DNA from: JBBIUS01 sp037440105
Lineage (GTDB): Bacteria > Patescibacteriota > Patescibacteriia > XYB2-FULL-38-15
Length of the DNA stretch: 64,000 nucleotides
Direction: 5' to 3'
Assembly (NCBI GenBank): GCA_037440105.1
Contig: JBBIUS010000002.1
Span: 1 to 64,000 of the forward strand
Positions 26,691 to 33,847 of this stretch are shown in pieces; positions within the stretch are counted from its first letter, which is position 1, and each line of letters opens with the position of its first letter. The position numbers were made by a program, and so were the translations under genes. The notes under the pieces were generated by a model that did not search any database, was not told where the DNA came from, and was given only the letters and a program-made list of their open reading frames with translations.

Positions 26691-26849
26691 TTATAACGGC
26701 GCGCGGCTATCCGTAGTTTTGCGAAGGCAACCGCAGTTGCCGAAGCAAAATTACGGATAGCCGCTGTTCTGCGATGTCCGCGAGCGCTCCGAGCAAAGCG
26801 AGGACGCGCGAGCGGTGAGCAGAACAGCGGGAACCGCGGCGCATTAGGC
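26691..26849 (-). other. Putative attC-like site 2 (long nested palindrome)
   Basis: On the minus strand the outer bases are GCCTAAT (26849-26843) and GTTATAA (26697-26691). Inside them GCGCCGCGG (26842-26834) pairs with CCGCGCGCC (26706-26698) leaving one extra base. Further inside are two long perfect hairpins (CGCTGTTCTGC with GCAGAACAGCG, and GCTATCCGTA with TACGGATAGC). It is much richer in G and C than the flanking DNA. The layout resembles an attC with a large variable end, but the core bases fit the consensus less well than site 1. Confidence 0.4.
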
Positions 26850-26879
26850 AAAATCCAGTGAGCGAAGCGAGCGGATTTT

Positions 26880-27001
26880 GCCTAACGTTTCTGCATAGCC
26901 GAAGTTGGCTGGCTGTATAATATCGCACGAAGTGCGGCACAGCCAGCCAATTTGGGCGAGTTCTTTGAAAAAGAGCGAGCCGGATATGCAGTGTTATGTG
27001 C
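26880..27001 (-). other. Putative attC-like recombination site 1
   Basis: Read on the minus strand: R''-like GCACATAAC (27001-26993), then CTGCATA (26991-26985), a near-perfect central palindrome (TTGGCTGGCTGT with ACAGCCAGCCAA, inner CGCACTTCGTGCG), TATGCAG (26897-26891) and R'-like GTTAGGC (26886-26880), which fits GTTRRRY exactly. CTGCATA and TATGCAG are reverse complements. Length 122 bp lies within the usual attC range (about 57-141). Confidence 0.6.
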
Positions 27002-27044
27002 TGTTCCATTTTTATTTGCGTCAGCAAATGTGAGCAACGCGAAC

Positions 27045-27503
27045 AGAGAAATGCTTTTATTTTGCTAATTGCTCTGCTCTGTCAATGAATTTTTGTAAAG
27101 CCTTTTTATCTTGTTTCTGTATAATCCTTTTGATGTTAGCTTTAAACTCATCAATAAGTTGATCTAAGGCGGCGACCGCTTCAGGGTCACTGCGTTGTTT
27201 GATTATTTCATAAACTTCAGGAAGATTTTCGTATTCCTTTTGTGCGCGTTCCAGATAATGAGGAATTCGGCGAATCATGTCATCAAAATCTGGGTGACTA
27301 CCTAAAGAGTAACTTGAGAGGAAAATCTGTTGGTAATTGAGAACTGCCGCATGATCAAGTTTATAACCTTTATTAAAATTTGCCTCCATCCACTTGTACT
27401 GTGATTCATGGCCGGTAATATTCTTAAAACTAAGACTTTCGTAGTCGCCGCCGCCTTTTTTTATACTCATAATTTTGATGTTAAGAATAAAAGCATTTCT
27501 CTA
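27045..27503. repeat. Inverted repeat flanking the cassette gene
   Basis: AGAGAAATGCTTTTATT (27045-27061) and AATAAAAGCATTTCTCT (27487-27503) are exact inverted copies of 17 bp. Further out CCATTTTT (27006-27013) pairs with AAAAATGG (27503-27510), and GTTATGTGC (26993-27001) with GCACATAAC (27515-27523). The left side carries about 31 extra bases with a small hairpin. Confidence 0.75.
27057..27470 (-). CDS. Cassette-borne hypothetical protein
   Basis: 137 residues, soluble, predicted almost fully helical, rich in Gln, Lys and Glu towards the C terminus. No family is recognised. Segments: SLSFKNITGHESQYKWMEAN, then HPDFDDMIRRIPHYLERAQK, then KRIIQKQDKKALQKFIDRAE. It starts at ATG 27470. The gene is enclosed by inverted repeats and by the attC-like sites, and is oriented away from the recombinase as integron cassette genes are. 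Its function is unknown. Confidence 0.65.
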   Translation of the reverse strand: MSIKKGGGDYESLSFKNITGHESQYKWMEANFNKGYKLDHAAVLNYQQIFLSSYSLGSHPDFDDMIRRIPHYLERAQKEYENLPEVYEIIKQRSDPEAVAALDQLIDEFKANIKRIIQKQDKKALQKFIDRAEQLAK

Positions 27504-27514
27504 AAAATGGATTG

Positions 27515-27577
27515 GCACATAACTCGTTTCTAGGCGTGTTGATTACTTGTTAATAACTTTGAATTGATTGTTATGCG
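27515..27577 (-). other. Putative attI/attC-like site next to the recombinase gene
   Basis: On the minus strand CGCATAAC (27577-27570) and GTTATGTGC (27523-27515) bracket 46 bp with weak internal symmetry (GTTATTAAC near the middle). The insertion point would be G|TTATGTGC at the cassette boundary. A TATAAT on the minus strand at 27590-27585 could be a cassette promoter (Pc-like), without a good -35. Confidence 0.4.
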
Positions 27578-27629
27578 AACTCTTATTATAATTAAATTAG
27601 CCTAATTTTAATATAACATATCAATAAAT

Positions 27630-28451
27630 ATGAGTCAATATTTGGAAAAAACCGAACAAGAATTGCGCCTGCGCAATTACAGCCAAAAGACGATTAAAAG
27701 TTATCTTGGATGTTTGGCTGATTACCTCGCCGTGGCACATCATAATTCAGAAAATATTGATCTAGAGTTGATAAAAAATTTTTTATTAGGAAAGCAAAGC
27801 AAGGGTTATGCTCCGCAAACCGTGAATCTCTATTTGAACGCCATAAAATTTTTTTATCGCGACGTTTTAAAAATTTCCCAAAGAATAGATTTGAAATTTG
27901 CCAAGCAGGGTCAACGCTTGCCGATCGTTCTCTCGCGGGAAGAAGTTGACAGGCTAATCGGAGTAATAAAAAATGCCAAACATCGGTTGATGCTAGCCCT
28001 AGCTTATGGCGCTGGTTTGCGCGTCAGCGAGGTAATAAACTTGCGCATCAGAGACATTGACTTGCAAGAACTTACCATCCATATAAAACAAACTAAAGGC
28101 AAAAAAGACCGCCTGACCGTGTTTCCAAAAAAATTAAAATCCGAGGTAGCCGCGCTTATTGCGCTCCGTGACCCAAATGATTTTGTATTTAGAAGCGAAC
28201 GCGGTGGAAAATTAACCGAACGCGCTGCGCAAGTTATTTTTGAACGAGCAAAAGAGGCGGCAAAAATCAAAAAAAAGGCGACCTTTCATTCTCTCCGCCA
28301 CAGTTTTGCCACGCATCTTTTGGAAAACGGAGTTGATGTCCGCTATGTTCAGGAACTTTTGGGTCACCAAAACATTCGCACCACGCAGATTTACACCCAT
28401 GTTACAAATCCTGCCATCAAAAATATTAGAAGTCCGCTAGATAGAACATGA
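27630..28451 (+). CDS. Tyrosine recombinase (XerC/D-type, IntI-like C terminus)
   Basis: 273 residues. A SAM-like N-terminal core-binding domain (about 1-90) is followed by the catalytic domain with all active residues: Arg131 in GAGLRVSEV, the beta-turn Lys around 156-159 (TKGKKDR), His220-x-x-Arg223 (HSLRHSFATHLL), His246 (LLGHQNIRTTQIYTHV) and Tyr255. It ends with NIRSPLD, a C terminus also seen in integron integrases, but the extra helix segment before HxxR that defines IntI is missing. It is transcribed divergently from attC-like sites. It could be the chromosomal Xer recombinase or a dedicated cassette recombinase. Confidence 0.9.
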   Translation: MSQYLEKTEQELRLRNYSQKTIKSYLGCLADYLAVAHHNSENIDLELIKNFLLGKQSKGYAPQTVNLYLNAIKFFYRDVLKISQRIDLKFAKQGQRLPIVLSREEVDRLIGVIKNAKHRLMLALAYGAGLRVSEVINLRIRDIDLQELTIHIKQTKGKKDRLTVFPKKLKSEVAALIALRDPNDFVFRSERGGKLTERAAQVIFERAKEAAKIKKKATFHSLRHSFATHLLENGVDVRYVQELLGHQNIRTTQIYTHVTNPAIKNIRSPLDRT

Positions 28452-28527
28452 ATCAGGAATTATGAATTAGGAATCAGGCTATCAGAAGTAAAACCATGAC
28501 TCATAATTCATGATTCATAATTCATTT
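28441..28527. repeat. Palindromic spacer of ATTCATGATTCATAATTC units
   Basis: The left arm TGAATCAGGAATTATGAATT (from about 28449) is inverted against the right arm with CATGACTCATAATTCATG and ATTCATAATTCATT, directly before the helicase start. It creates a spurious in-frame ATG at 28510. Confidence 0.6.
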
Positions 28528-31500
28528 ATGGACGATTTACTTAAAGATTTAAATCAAGAGCAGCGACAGGCGGTCATGCATAGCGACGGACCTTTGCTTA
28601 TAATTGCTGGCGCGGGGACCGGGAAAACCACTGTTATTACGAGGCGGATTGCTTGGCTCATTTTGGAAAAGAGGATAAAGCCGGACGAAATTTTGGCTGT
28701 GACTTTTACAGAAAAGGCAGCAGGGGAGATGGAAGAAAGAGTGGACCAACTTCTGCCTTACGGCTATGTTGATTTATGGATTTCGACTTTTCATTCTTTT
28801 TGTGAGCGAGTTTTAAAAGATCACGCGATTGATATAGGTTTACCTGGCGATTTTAAATTGCTAAATCAGACCGAGCAGTGGCTCTTGGTTCGCCAAAATT
28901 TAGAGCGATTCAATTTGGATTATTATCGGCCGCTTGGCAATCCGACAAAATTTATTCACTCGCTTTTGAAACACTTTAGTCGGGCAAAGGACGAGGAAAT
29001 TTGGCCGGAGGATTATCTCCAGTATGTGGAAGAATTGCGGCTGAATGAAGATAATACTTTAAAGCAGGGCAAATTTGTTAAAAATTCTACTAAATCACAA
29101 ATCGCAAATTACAAATTACAAACAAATCCTAAATCCGAAATAATAAATACTCAATACGAAATACAAGATACGAAACGCTTAGAAGAAGTAGCTAACGCCT
29201 ATCATACCTACCAGCAGCTGCTTTTAGAAAACAATGCTTTGGATTTTGGCGATTTAATAAATTATACACTTAAACTTTTTCGTACCCGGCCGGCAATTTT
29301 GGGAAAATACCGGCAGAAGTTTAAGTATATTTTAGTTGACGAATTTCAAGACACAAATTGGGCGCAGTATGAGTTGATAAAAATGCTGGCCGCCCCCAAA
29401 AACAATCTGACAGTTGTTGGTGATGACGATCAGTCAATTTATAAGTTTCGCGGCGCATCTATCAGCAACATTTTGCAGTTTAAAAACGATTATCCAAAAT
29501 GCCGGGAAATTGTTATTACTGACAATTACCGCACGAAACAAAATATTTTGGATTTGGCCTATAAGTTTATTAAACAAAACGATCCGAATCGGTTGGAGGC
29601 AAAATTGGGAATCGTGAAAAAACTAGCAGCCAAAAGAAATGGGGATGGGGTCATAGAGCACATCCATGCGCGCACAGCCGATGCCGAAGCCAGGGCTGTA
29701 GCAGAAAAAATTTTGGAGTTGAAAAACAAAGATAAAGCAATTAATTGGCAGGATTTTGCTATTTTAGTTAGAGCTAATAACCAAGCAGAAATGTTTATGC
29801 CCGTCCTAGATCAGTACGGCATTCCTTATCAATTTTTGGCGTCGAGTGGACTTTATTCAAAGCCAATTATTTTAGATATCATCGCTTATCTAAAACTACT
29901 TGATAATTATCATGAATCTGGGGCAGTTTATAGAATTTTAAACATGCCAATGGTTGATTTAGCTTACGATGATATTGTGAAATTGAATTATTTTTCTCGG
30001 AGGAAAAACTGGTCGCTTTATGAAACGATGAAAAACGCGGCAGCAGTTGGGGTTTCAGGTGAAGGTTTGCGAAAAATAAATAAAATTCTAGGTTTTGTAG
30101 AAAAACACACCTCTTTGGCAAGGGGGAATGGGGTTGGCAAGGTAGTTTTTAAATTTTTGGAAGATTTTAAATATTTGGCAAATTTAACTCGTCGAGCAGA
30201 AAAAGGGGATTTGCGAGCCGTAGAAAATATTAGTTATATCAACCAGTTTTTAAAAAGAGTTGATGAATTTGAGCGAACTGATCCATCGAGATCATTGAAG
30301 AATTTTATGGCTGAATTGGATATGGCTTTGGAGTCCGGCGAAGAAGGCTCTTTGGCTTCAAGTTTTGAAGAGGGCCCAGAGGCAGTGAAAATTTTGACGG
30401 TGCACGGAGCAAAAGGTTTAGAATTTAGATATGTTTTTATTGTTAATTTAGTTGATTTGCGTTTTCCTTCGACAGACCGCAAAGAGCCAATTGAACTGTC
30501 TGACGCTTTAGTAAAAGAGATCGTCCCAGAAGGCGATATTCATCTTGAGGAAGAGCGGCGGCTTTTTTATGTTGCCATGACCCGGGCGCGCGACGGGGTG
30601 TTTTTTACTTCCGCTTCTGACTACGGCGGCCAGAGAAAAAAGAAATTGTCGAGGTTTTTAGTGGAGTTAGGGTTTTCGGCGCCGGAAGTCAAAACCCCCA
30701 CTGGTCAAGTTTATTTTAATGAGGAAAAACAGTCAGAGGAGCGCGGACCAAGTGTAAAGAAATACTGGCTGCCCAGCAGATTCAGTTTTACTCAACTTAA
30801 AGCTTTTGAAACCTGTCCTTTGCAGTACAAATTTGCCCATATTCTTGCTGTGCCGGTTCGCGGAAAATTTACTTTTAGTTTTGGCAAAACAATGCATGGC
30901 ACGTTGTATAAATTTTTTCAAGGAATGATAGAACGCAGTAAAATAACGCAAAGCAATTTATTTGGAGCAATGGAGGCCGAAGAGCACCGCGGTCATTCTG
31001 GTTTTATGCTAAAAAACGCTAAATTAGAAGCAGCACCATCACTTGATGACCTTTTAAAAATTTATGAAGAGTCGTGGATTAATGATTGGTATGAAAGCAA
31101 GGCGCATCATGACGAATATAAAAAGAAGGGGAAAGAAATTTTGCGTGAGTTCTATAAAATTCACGAAGGTAAATGGCCGAAAGTAAAATATTTAGAGAAG
31201 GGTTTTAATTTGAAAGTAGGGGATTATACTGTTCGCGGTGTGATTGATCGGGTAGACGAAGTGCCAGGCGGTCTTGAAATCATTGATTATAAAACCGGCA
31301 GCGTGCCGCGCGACGAGAGATATTTAGAAAAAGAACAATTATTAATTTATCAACTAGCAACTTGTGATGTTTTTGGCGAAAAGCCGGCTCTTTTGAGTTA
31401 TTATTATTTAGACGAAAATAAAAAAATATCATTTTTAGGAAGTGATGAAGATTTAAAGGGGATTCGCGAAAAAATTATTACTACTATAGAAGAGATTAAA

Positions 31501-31584
31501 AAAAGCAATTTTCCTCCAAAGCCGAGTTTGTACAATTGTAAAAATTGCGACTTTAAAGATATTTGCGAATACAGAGTTTTATAA
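28528..31584 (+). CDS. UvrD/PcrA-like helicase with C-terminal PD-(D/E)XK nuclease domain
   Basis: About 1018 residues. SF1A helicase motifs: Walker A GAGTGKT at 28-34, VDEFQDTNWAQYELI, VVGDDDQSIYKFRGA, DNYRTKQNIL, VHGAKGLEFRYVFIVNL and ERRLFYVAMTRARDGV. The C-terminal part is an AddB/Cas4-like nuclease with GVIDRVDEVPGGLEIIDYKT and the iron-sulfur-type cysteines FETCPLQ and NCKNCDFKDIC. ATG 28528 is chosen because the ATG at 28510 lies in repeat DNA. Residues of about 187-217 are a repeat-encoded insert (IANYKLQTNPKSEIINTQYE). Roles in recombination repair or end processing are likely. Confidence 0.92.
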   Translation: MDDLLKDLNQEQRQAVMHSDGPLLIIAGAGTGKTTVITRRIAWLILEKRIKPDEILAVTFTEKAAGEMEERVDQLLPYGYVDLWISTFHSFCERVLKDHAIDIGLPGDFKLLNQTEQWLLVRQNLERFNLDYYRPLGNPTKFIHSLLKHFSRAKDEEIWPEDYLQYVEELRLNEDNTLKQGKFVKNSTKSQIANYKLQTNPKSEIINTQYEIQDTKRLEEVANAYHTYQQLLLENNALDFGDLINYTLKLFRTRPAILGKYRQKFKYILVDEFQDTNWAQYELIKMLAAPKNNLTVVGDDDQSIYKFRGASISNILQFKNDYPKCREIVITDNYRTKQNILDLAYKFIKQNDPNRLEAKLGIVKKLAAKRNGDGVIEHIHARTADAEARAVAEKILELKNKDKAINWQDFAILVRANNQAEMFMPVLDQYGIPYQFLASSGLYSKPIILDIIAYLKLLDNYHESGAVYRILNMPMVDLAYDDIVKLNYFSRRKNWSLYETMKNAAAVGVSGEGLRKINKILGFVEKHTSLARGNGVGKVVFKFLEDFKYLANLTRRAEKGDLRAVENISYINQFLKRVDEFERTDPSRSLKNFMAELDMALESGEEGSLASSFEEGPEAVKILTVHGAKGLEFRYVFIVNLVDLRFPSTDRKEPIELSDALVKEIVPEGDIHLEEERRLFYVAMTRARDGVFFTSASDYGGQRKKKLSRFLVELGFSAPEVKTPTGQVYFNEEKQSEERGPSVKKYWLPSRFSFTQLKAFETCPLQYKFAHILAVPVRGKFTFSFGKTMHGTLYKFFQGMIERSKITQSNLFGAMEAEEHRGHSGFMLKNAKLEAAPSLDDLLKIYEESWINDWYESKAHHDEYKKKGKEILREFYKIHEGKWPKVKYLEKGFNLKVGDYTVRGVIDRVDEVPGGLEIIDYKTGSVPRDERYLEKEQLLIYQLATCDVFGEKPALLSYYYLDENKKISFLGSDEDLKGIREKIITTIEEIKKSNFPPKPSLYNCKNCDFKDICEYRVL

Positions 31585-31718
31585 CTCAAATCTCAAAACG
31601 CAAAACTCAAAACCAAAACCTTATAACTTAAAATTTTTTGATGGTTTAGAAAAATAAAATTAGTTTTGGAGTTTTGAGATATAGTTTTGACATTTGACAT
31701 TTGAGTTTTAACATATTA
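31585..31718. repeat. Palindromic spacer of CAAAACTCAAAA/TTTTGAGTTTTG units
   Basis: The left arm (about 31590-31620, AATCTCAAAACGCAAAACTC) and the right arm (about 31660-31712, TAGTTTTGGAGTTTTGAGAT and CATTTGAGTTTTAAC) form an imperfect inverted repeat around an AT-rich centre. Confidence 0.55.
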
Positions 31719-31720
31719 TT

Positions 31721-32014
31721 GTGTTTATTCCCATTAAAAATCTTTTACCTAAGGTAGTCAAAAATTCCGGTTTTAGCCGGCAGATTGAGGCTGCGCAGGT
31801 AGCGGAAAAATTTAATGAAATTATTGTTAAAATGTTTGGCAGAAGCGTTCTTAAAAAAGCAAGGGTTATGCATTTAAAAGACAAAGTTTTAGCAGTAAAA
31901 TGTTTAAGTTCTGTTTTAGTTCAAGAAATTTATCTTAGGGAAAAAAAGATAATTAATGAATTAAATAAAAAGTTTGGGAAAGAAGTTGTTAGTAAAATAA
32001 AGTTTAGAATGTGA
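31721..32014 (+). CDS. DUF721/DciA-like protein
   Basis: 97 residues, with the DUF721 (DciA) pattern: N-terminal basic helix, then WxxxVG-like FNEIIVKMFGRSVLKKARVM, then LAVKCLSSVLVQEIYLREKK and a final basic helix. DciA proteins help load the replicative helicase DnaB. The start is GTG 31721, four bases after the palindromic spacer. The assignment is moderate because the family is short and divergent. Confidence 0.65.
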   Translation: MFIPIKNLLPKVVKNSGFSRQIEAAQVAEKFNEIIVKMFGRSVLKKARVMHLKDKVLAVKCLSSVLVQEIYLREKKIINELNKKFGKEVVSKIKFRM

Positions 32015-32017
32015 TGG

Positions 32018-32045
32018 TTGAAATTTTTTAAATGTGTGATATAAT
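32018..32045 (+). promoter_or_regulatory. Promoter upstream of the small membrane protein
   Basis: TTGAAA (32018-32023) and TGATATAAT with TATAAT at 32040-32045, 16-bp spacer plus an extended -10. The start codon at 32069 is 24 bp downstream. Confidence 0.65.
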
Positions 32046-32068
32046 TGAAAAATTATTGTTGAGATAAT

Positions 32069-32446
32069 ATGACCCTCAAAAAGTATCTAATTTTAATGAG
32101 TCTTTGCACGCTTTTTTGTTGGTTGGCTTTCGTTTTAGTAATAAACTATATTGACCCAACTGAGGCTAATTTCTTAGGATTTTTATTTTTTTATTTTAGT
32201 TTATTTTTGGCTTGTTTGGGGACTATGTCAGTTTTAGGTTTTGCTATTAGAATGAAAATCTTTAGAGATGAAATTGTTTATAAGCAAGTTAGCGCTGCTT
32301 TTAGGCAGGCGATTATGTTTTCAATATTAGTTGTGGGGTCGCTTTTTTTGCAAAGTAAATCACTTTTAACTTGGTGGAATATACTTTTATTTATTTTAGC
32401 TCTAACTGTTTTAGAATTCTTTTTTATTTCATATAAAAGAAAATAA
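32069..32446 (+). CDS. Small four-helix membrane protein of unknown function
   Basis: 125 residues with four hydrophobic segments (about 7-27, 36-61, 79-98 and 102-121) and a short basic tail ending SYKRK. No family with a known role is recognised. It has its own promoter and precedes proS after a palindromic spacer. Similar proteins without annotation are common in CPR genomes by my recollection. Confidence 0.6.
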   Translation: MTLKKYLILMSLCTLFCWLAFVLVINYIDPTEANFLGFLFFYFSLFLACLGTMSVLGFAIRMKIFRDEIVYKQVSAAFRQAIMFSILVVGSLFLQSKSLLTWWNILLFILALTVLEFFFISYKRK

Positions 32447-32447
32447 T

Positions 32448-32540
32448 AAAATTTACAATTTACTAATTTTCAATTTACAATGAATTTTTAAATTTCAAAT
32501 TGATTGAAAATTGTAAATTGAAAATCGGAAATTATAAGTA
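32448..32540. repeat. Palindromic spacer of ACAATTTACTAATTTTC units
   Basis: The left arm ATTTACAATTTACTAATTTT (from about 32450) is inverted against the right arm GAAAATTGTAAATTGAAAAT (from about 32506). It fills the spacer before proS. Confidence 0.55.
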
Positions 32541-32541
32541 A

Positions 32542-33804
32542 ATGCTGCAATCAAAATTATTCTACAAAACATCGAAAGAGGTTTCTGTCGAAGAAAAGAG
32601 TGTTAATGCCCAACTTTTGACGCGGGCTGGTTTTATTGATAAATTAATGGCCGGCGTTTATACTTTTTTACCGCTTGGTTTTAAGGTTTATAAAAAAATA
32701 GAAAATATAATCAGAGAAGAAATAAATGCTGTCGGCGGGCAGGAAATTTTAATGCCAGCTCTTCATCCAAAAGAGCCTTGGGAAACAACGGGGAGATGGG
32801 CAGCAGTCCGGGAAATGTTTAAAACAAAAAGCCAGACCGGAGGGGATTACGGCTTAGGGTGGACACATGAGGAAATTGTGACTCCTCTTGCGAAAAAATT
32901 TTTTAATTCTTACAAAGATTTTCCTTTTGCTTTATACCAGATACAAACCAAATTTAGAGATGAATTAAGAGTAAAATCTGGCCTTCTCCGCGGCCGAGAA
33001 TTTGCGATGAAAGACCTTTACTCATTTCACACAAATGAAAAAGATCTAGATAACTATTATGAAAAAGTAAAAGAAGCTTATTTTAAGATATTTAATCGAG
33101 TTGGTTTAGGGCAAAGAACTTATTTGACTTTTGCAAGCGGCGGCGCTTTTAGTAAATATTCTCATGAATTTCAAACCGTGACGCCTGCCGGAGAAGACAT
33201 AATTTATCTTTGCGATAAGTGTAAAATTGCGGTGAATAAAGAAATTATCGGCGAGAGCAAAGAAAGTTGTGTTCAGTGCGGGAATAAAAATCTTAAAGAA
33301 GAAAAGGCGATCGAGGTTGGAAATATTTTTAAATTAAAAGATAAATTTACCAAGGCTTTTGGCTATAATTTTAAAGATAAGGACGGCAAAGAAAAACAAG
33401 TTATTATGGGCTGCTACGGGATTGGTTTAGGGAGGGTTATGGGCGCAGTTGTTGAAGTTTACCACGACAAAGACGGCATTATTTGGCCGCCTGAGATAGC
33501 CCCTTATAATGTTCATTTGATTGCTCTTAAAAGCGGGGATGATTCTTTAGACAAAAAAATTGAAAAAAAGACTTTTGATTTGTATGAGTCTTTACAAAAA
33601 AAAGGAATTGAGGTATTATACGATGACCGTCAGGAAGTAAGCGCTGGAGTTAAATTAAAAGAAAGCGATTTAATCGGCATTCCAGTTCGGCTTATAATCA
33701 GCGAAAAAACTGTTGTTAAAGATAGCGCAGAATTTAAGAAGAGGGATAGTAAAGATGCGGAGTTGGTTAAAATTAATAAAATTGCTAAATTGCTAAATGG
33801 CTAA
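32542..33804 (+). CDS. proS: Prolyl-tRNA synthetase, short form without the editing insert
   Basis: 420 residues. Class II motifs are present (LPLGFKVYKKIENIIREEIN, TKFRDELRVKSGLLRGREF, and GCYGIGLGRVMGAVVEVYHD). The anticodon-binding domain follows (VHLIALKSGDDSLDKKIEKK, YDDRQEVSAGVKLKESDLIG). Bacterial-type ProRS normally has about 570 residues with an INS editing domain between motifs 2 and 3. Here that part is reduced to a short segment containing a Cys pair (YLCDKCK and CVQCGNK) reminiscent of a zinc knuckle, so cis-editing of Ala-tRNA(Pro) is probably absent. Confidence 0.95.
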   Translation: MLQSKLFYKTSKEVSVEEKSVNAQLLTRAGFIDKLMAGVYTFLPLGFKVYKKIENIIREEINAVGGQEILMPALHPKEPWETTGRWAAVREMFKTKSQTGGDYGLGWTHEEIVTPLAKKFFNSYKDFPFALYQIQTKFRDELRVKSGLLRGREFAMKDLYSFHTNEKDLDNYYEKVKEAYFKIFNRVGLGQRTYLTFASGGAFSKYSHEFQTVTPAGEDIIYLCDKCKIAVNKEIIGESKESCVQCGNKNLKEEKAIEVGNIFKLKDKFTKAFGYNFKDKDGKEKQVIMGCYGIGLGRVMGAVVEVYHDKDGIIWPPEIAPYNVHLIALKSGDDSLDKKIEKKTFDLYESLQKKGIEVLYDDRQEVSAGVKLKESDLIGIPVRLIISEKTVVKDSAEFKKRDSKDAELVKINKIAKLLNG

Positions 33805-33847
33805 ATTTTTTTCGTATTTTTGTACTATTTCGTAATTTCGTGAGTTT

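Larger units (their letters stand above)
26691..27577 (-). mobile_element. Integron-like cassette array (one gene cassette plus a gene-less segment)
   Basis: The minus-strand order is: site at 27577-27515 ending GTTATGTGC; gene at 27470-27057; GCACATAAC and attC-like site 1 ending GTTAGGC; a short gene-less segment; attC-like site 2. The cassette start GTTATGTGC is the exact complement of the R'' that follows its gene, as expected for a cassette that once was a circle. A tyrosine recombinase gene lies next to the first site and is transcribed in the opposite direction, the normal integron geometry. The recombinase lacks the IntI-specific insert, so this is called integron-like. Confidence 0.55.

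Noticed and set aside
26707..27027. 106-residue open frame on the minus strand across the palindromes
   Set aside because: It runs through attC-like site 1 and the hairpins of the array, its composition simply reflects the palindromes, and it has no ribosome binding site. Treated as non-coding.
27630..28451. Calling the recombinase IntI
   Set aside because: The IntI-specific insert before HxxR is absent; only the position and the RSPLD end are IntI-like.
28510..28527. Upstream in-frame ATG for the helicase
   Set aside because: The six extra codons lie in the intergenic repeat and are not similar to family N termini, which begin at DDLLKDLNQEQ.
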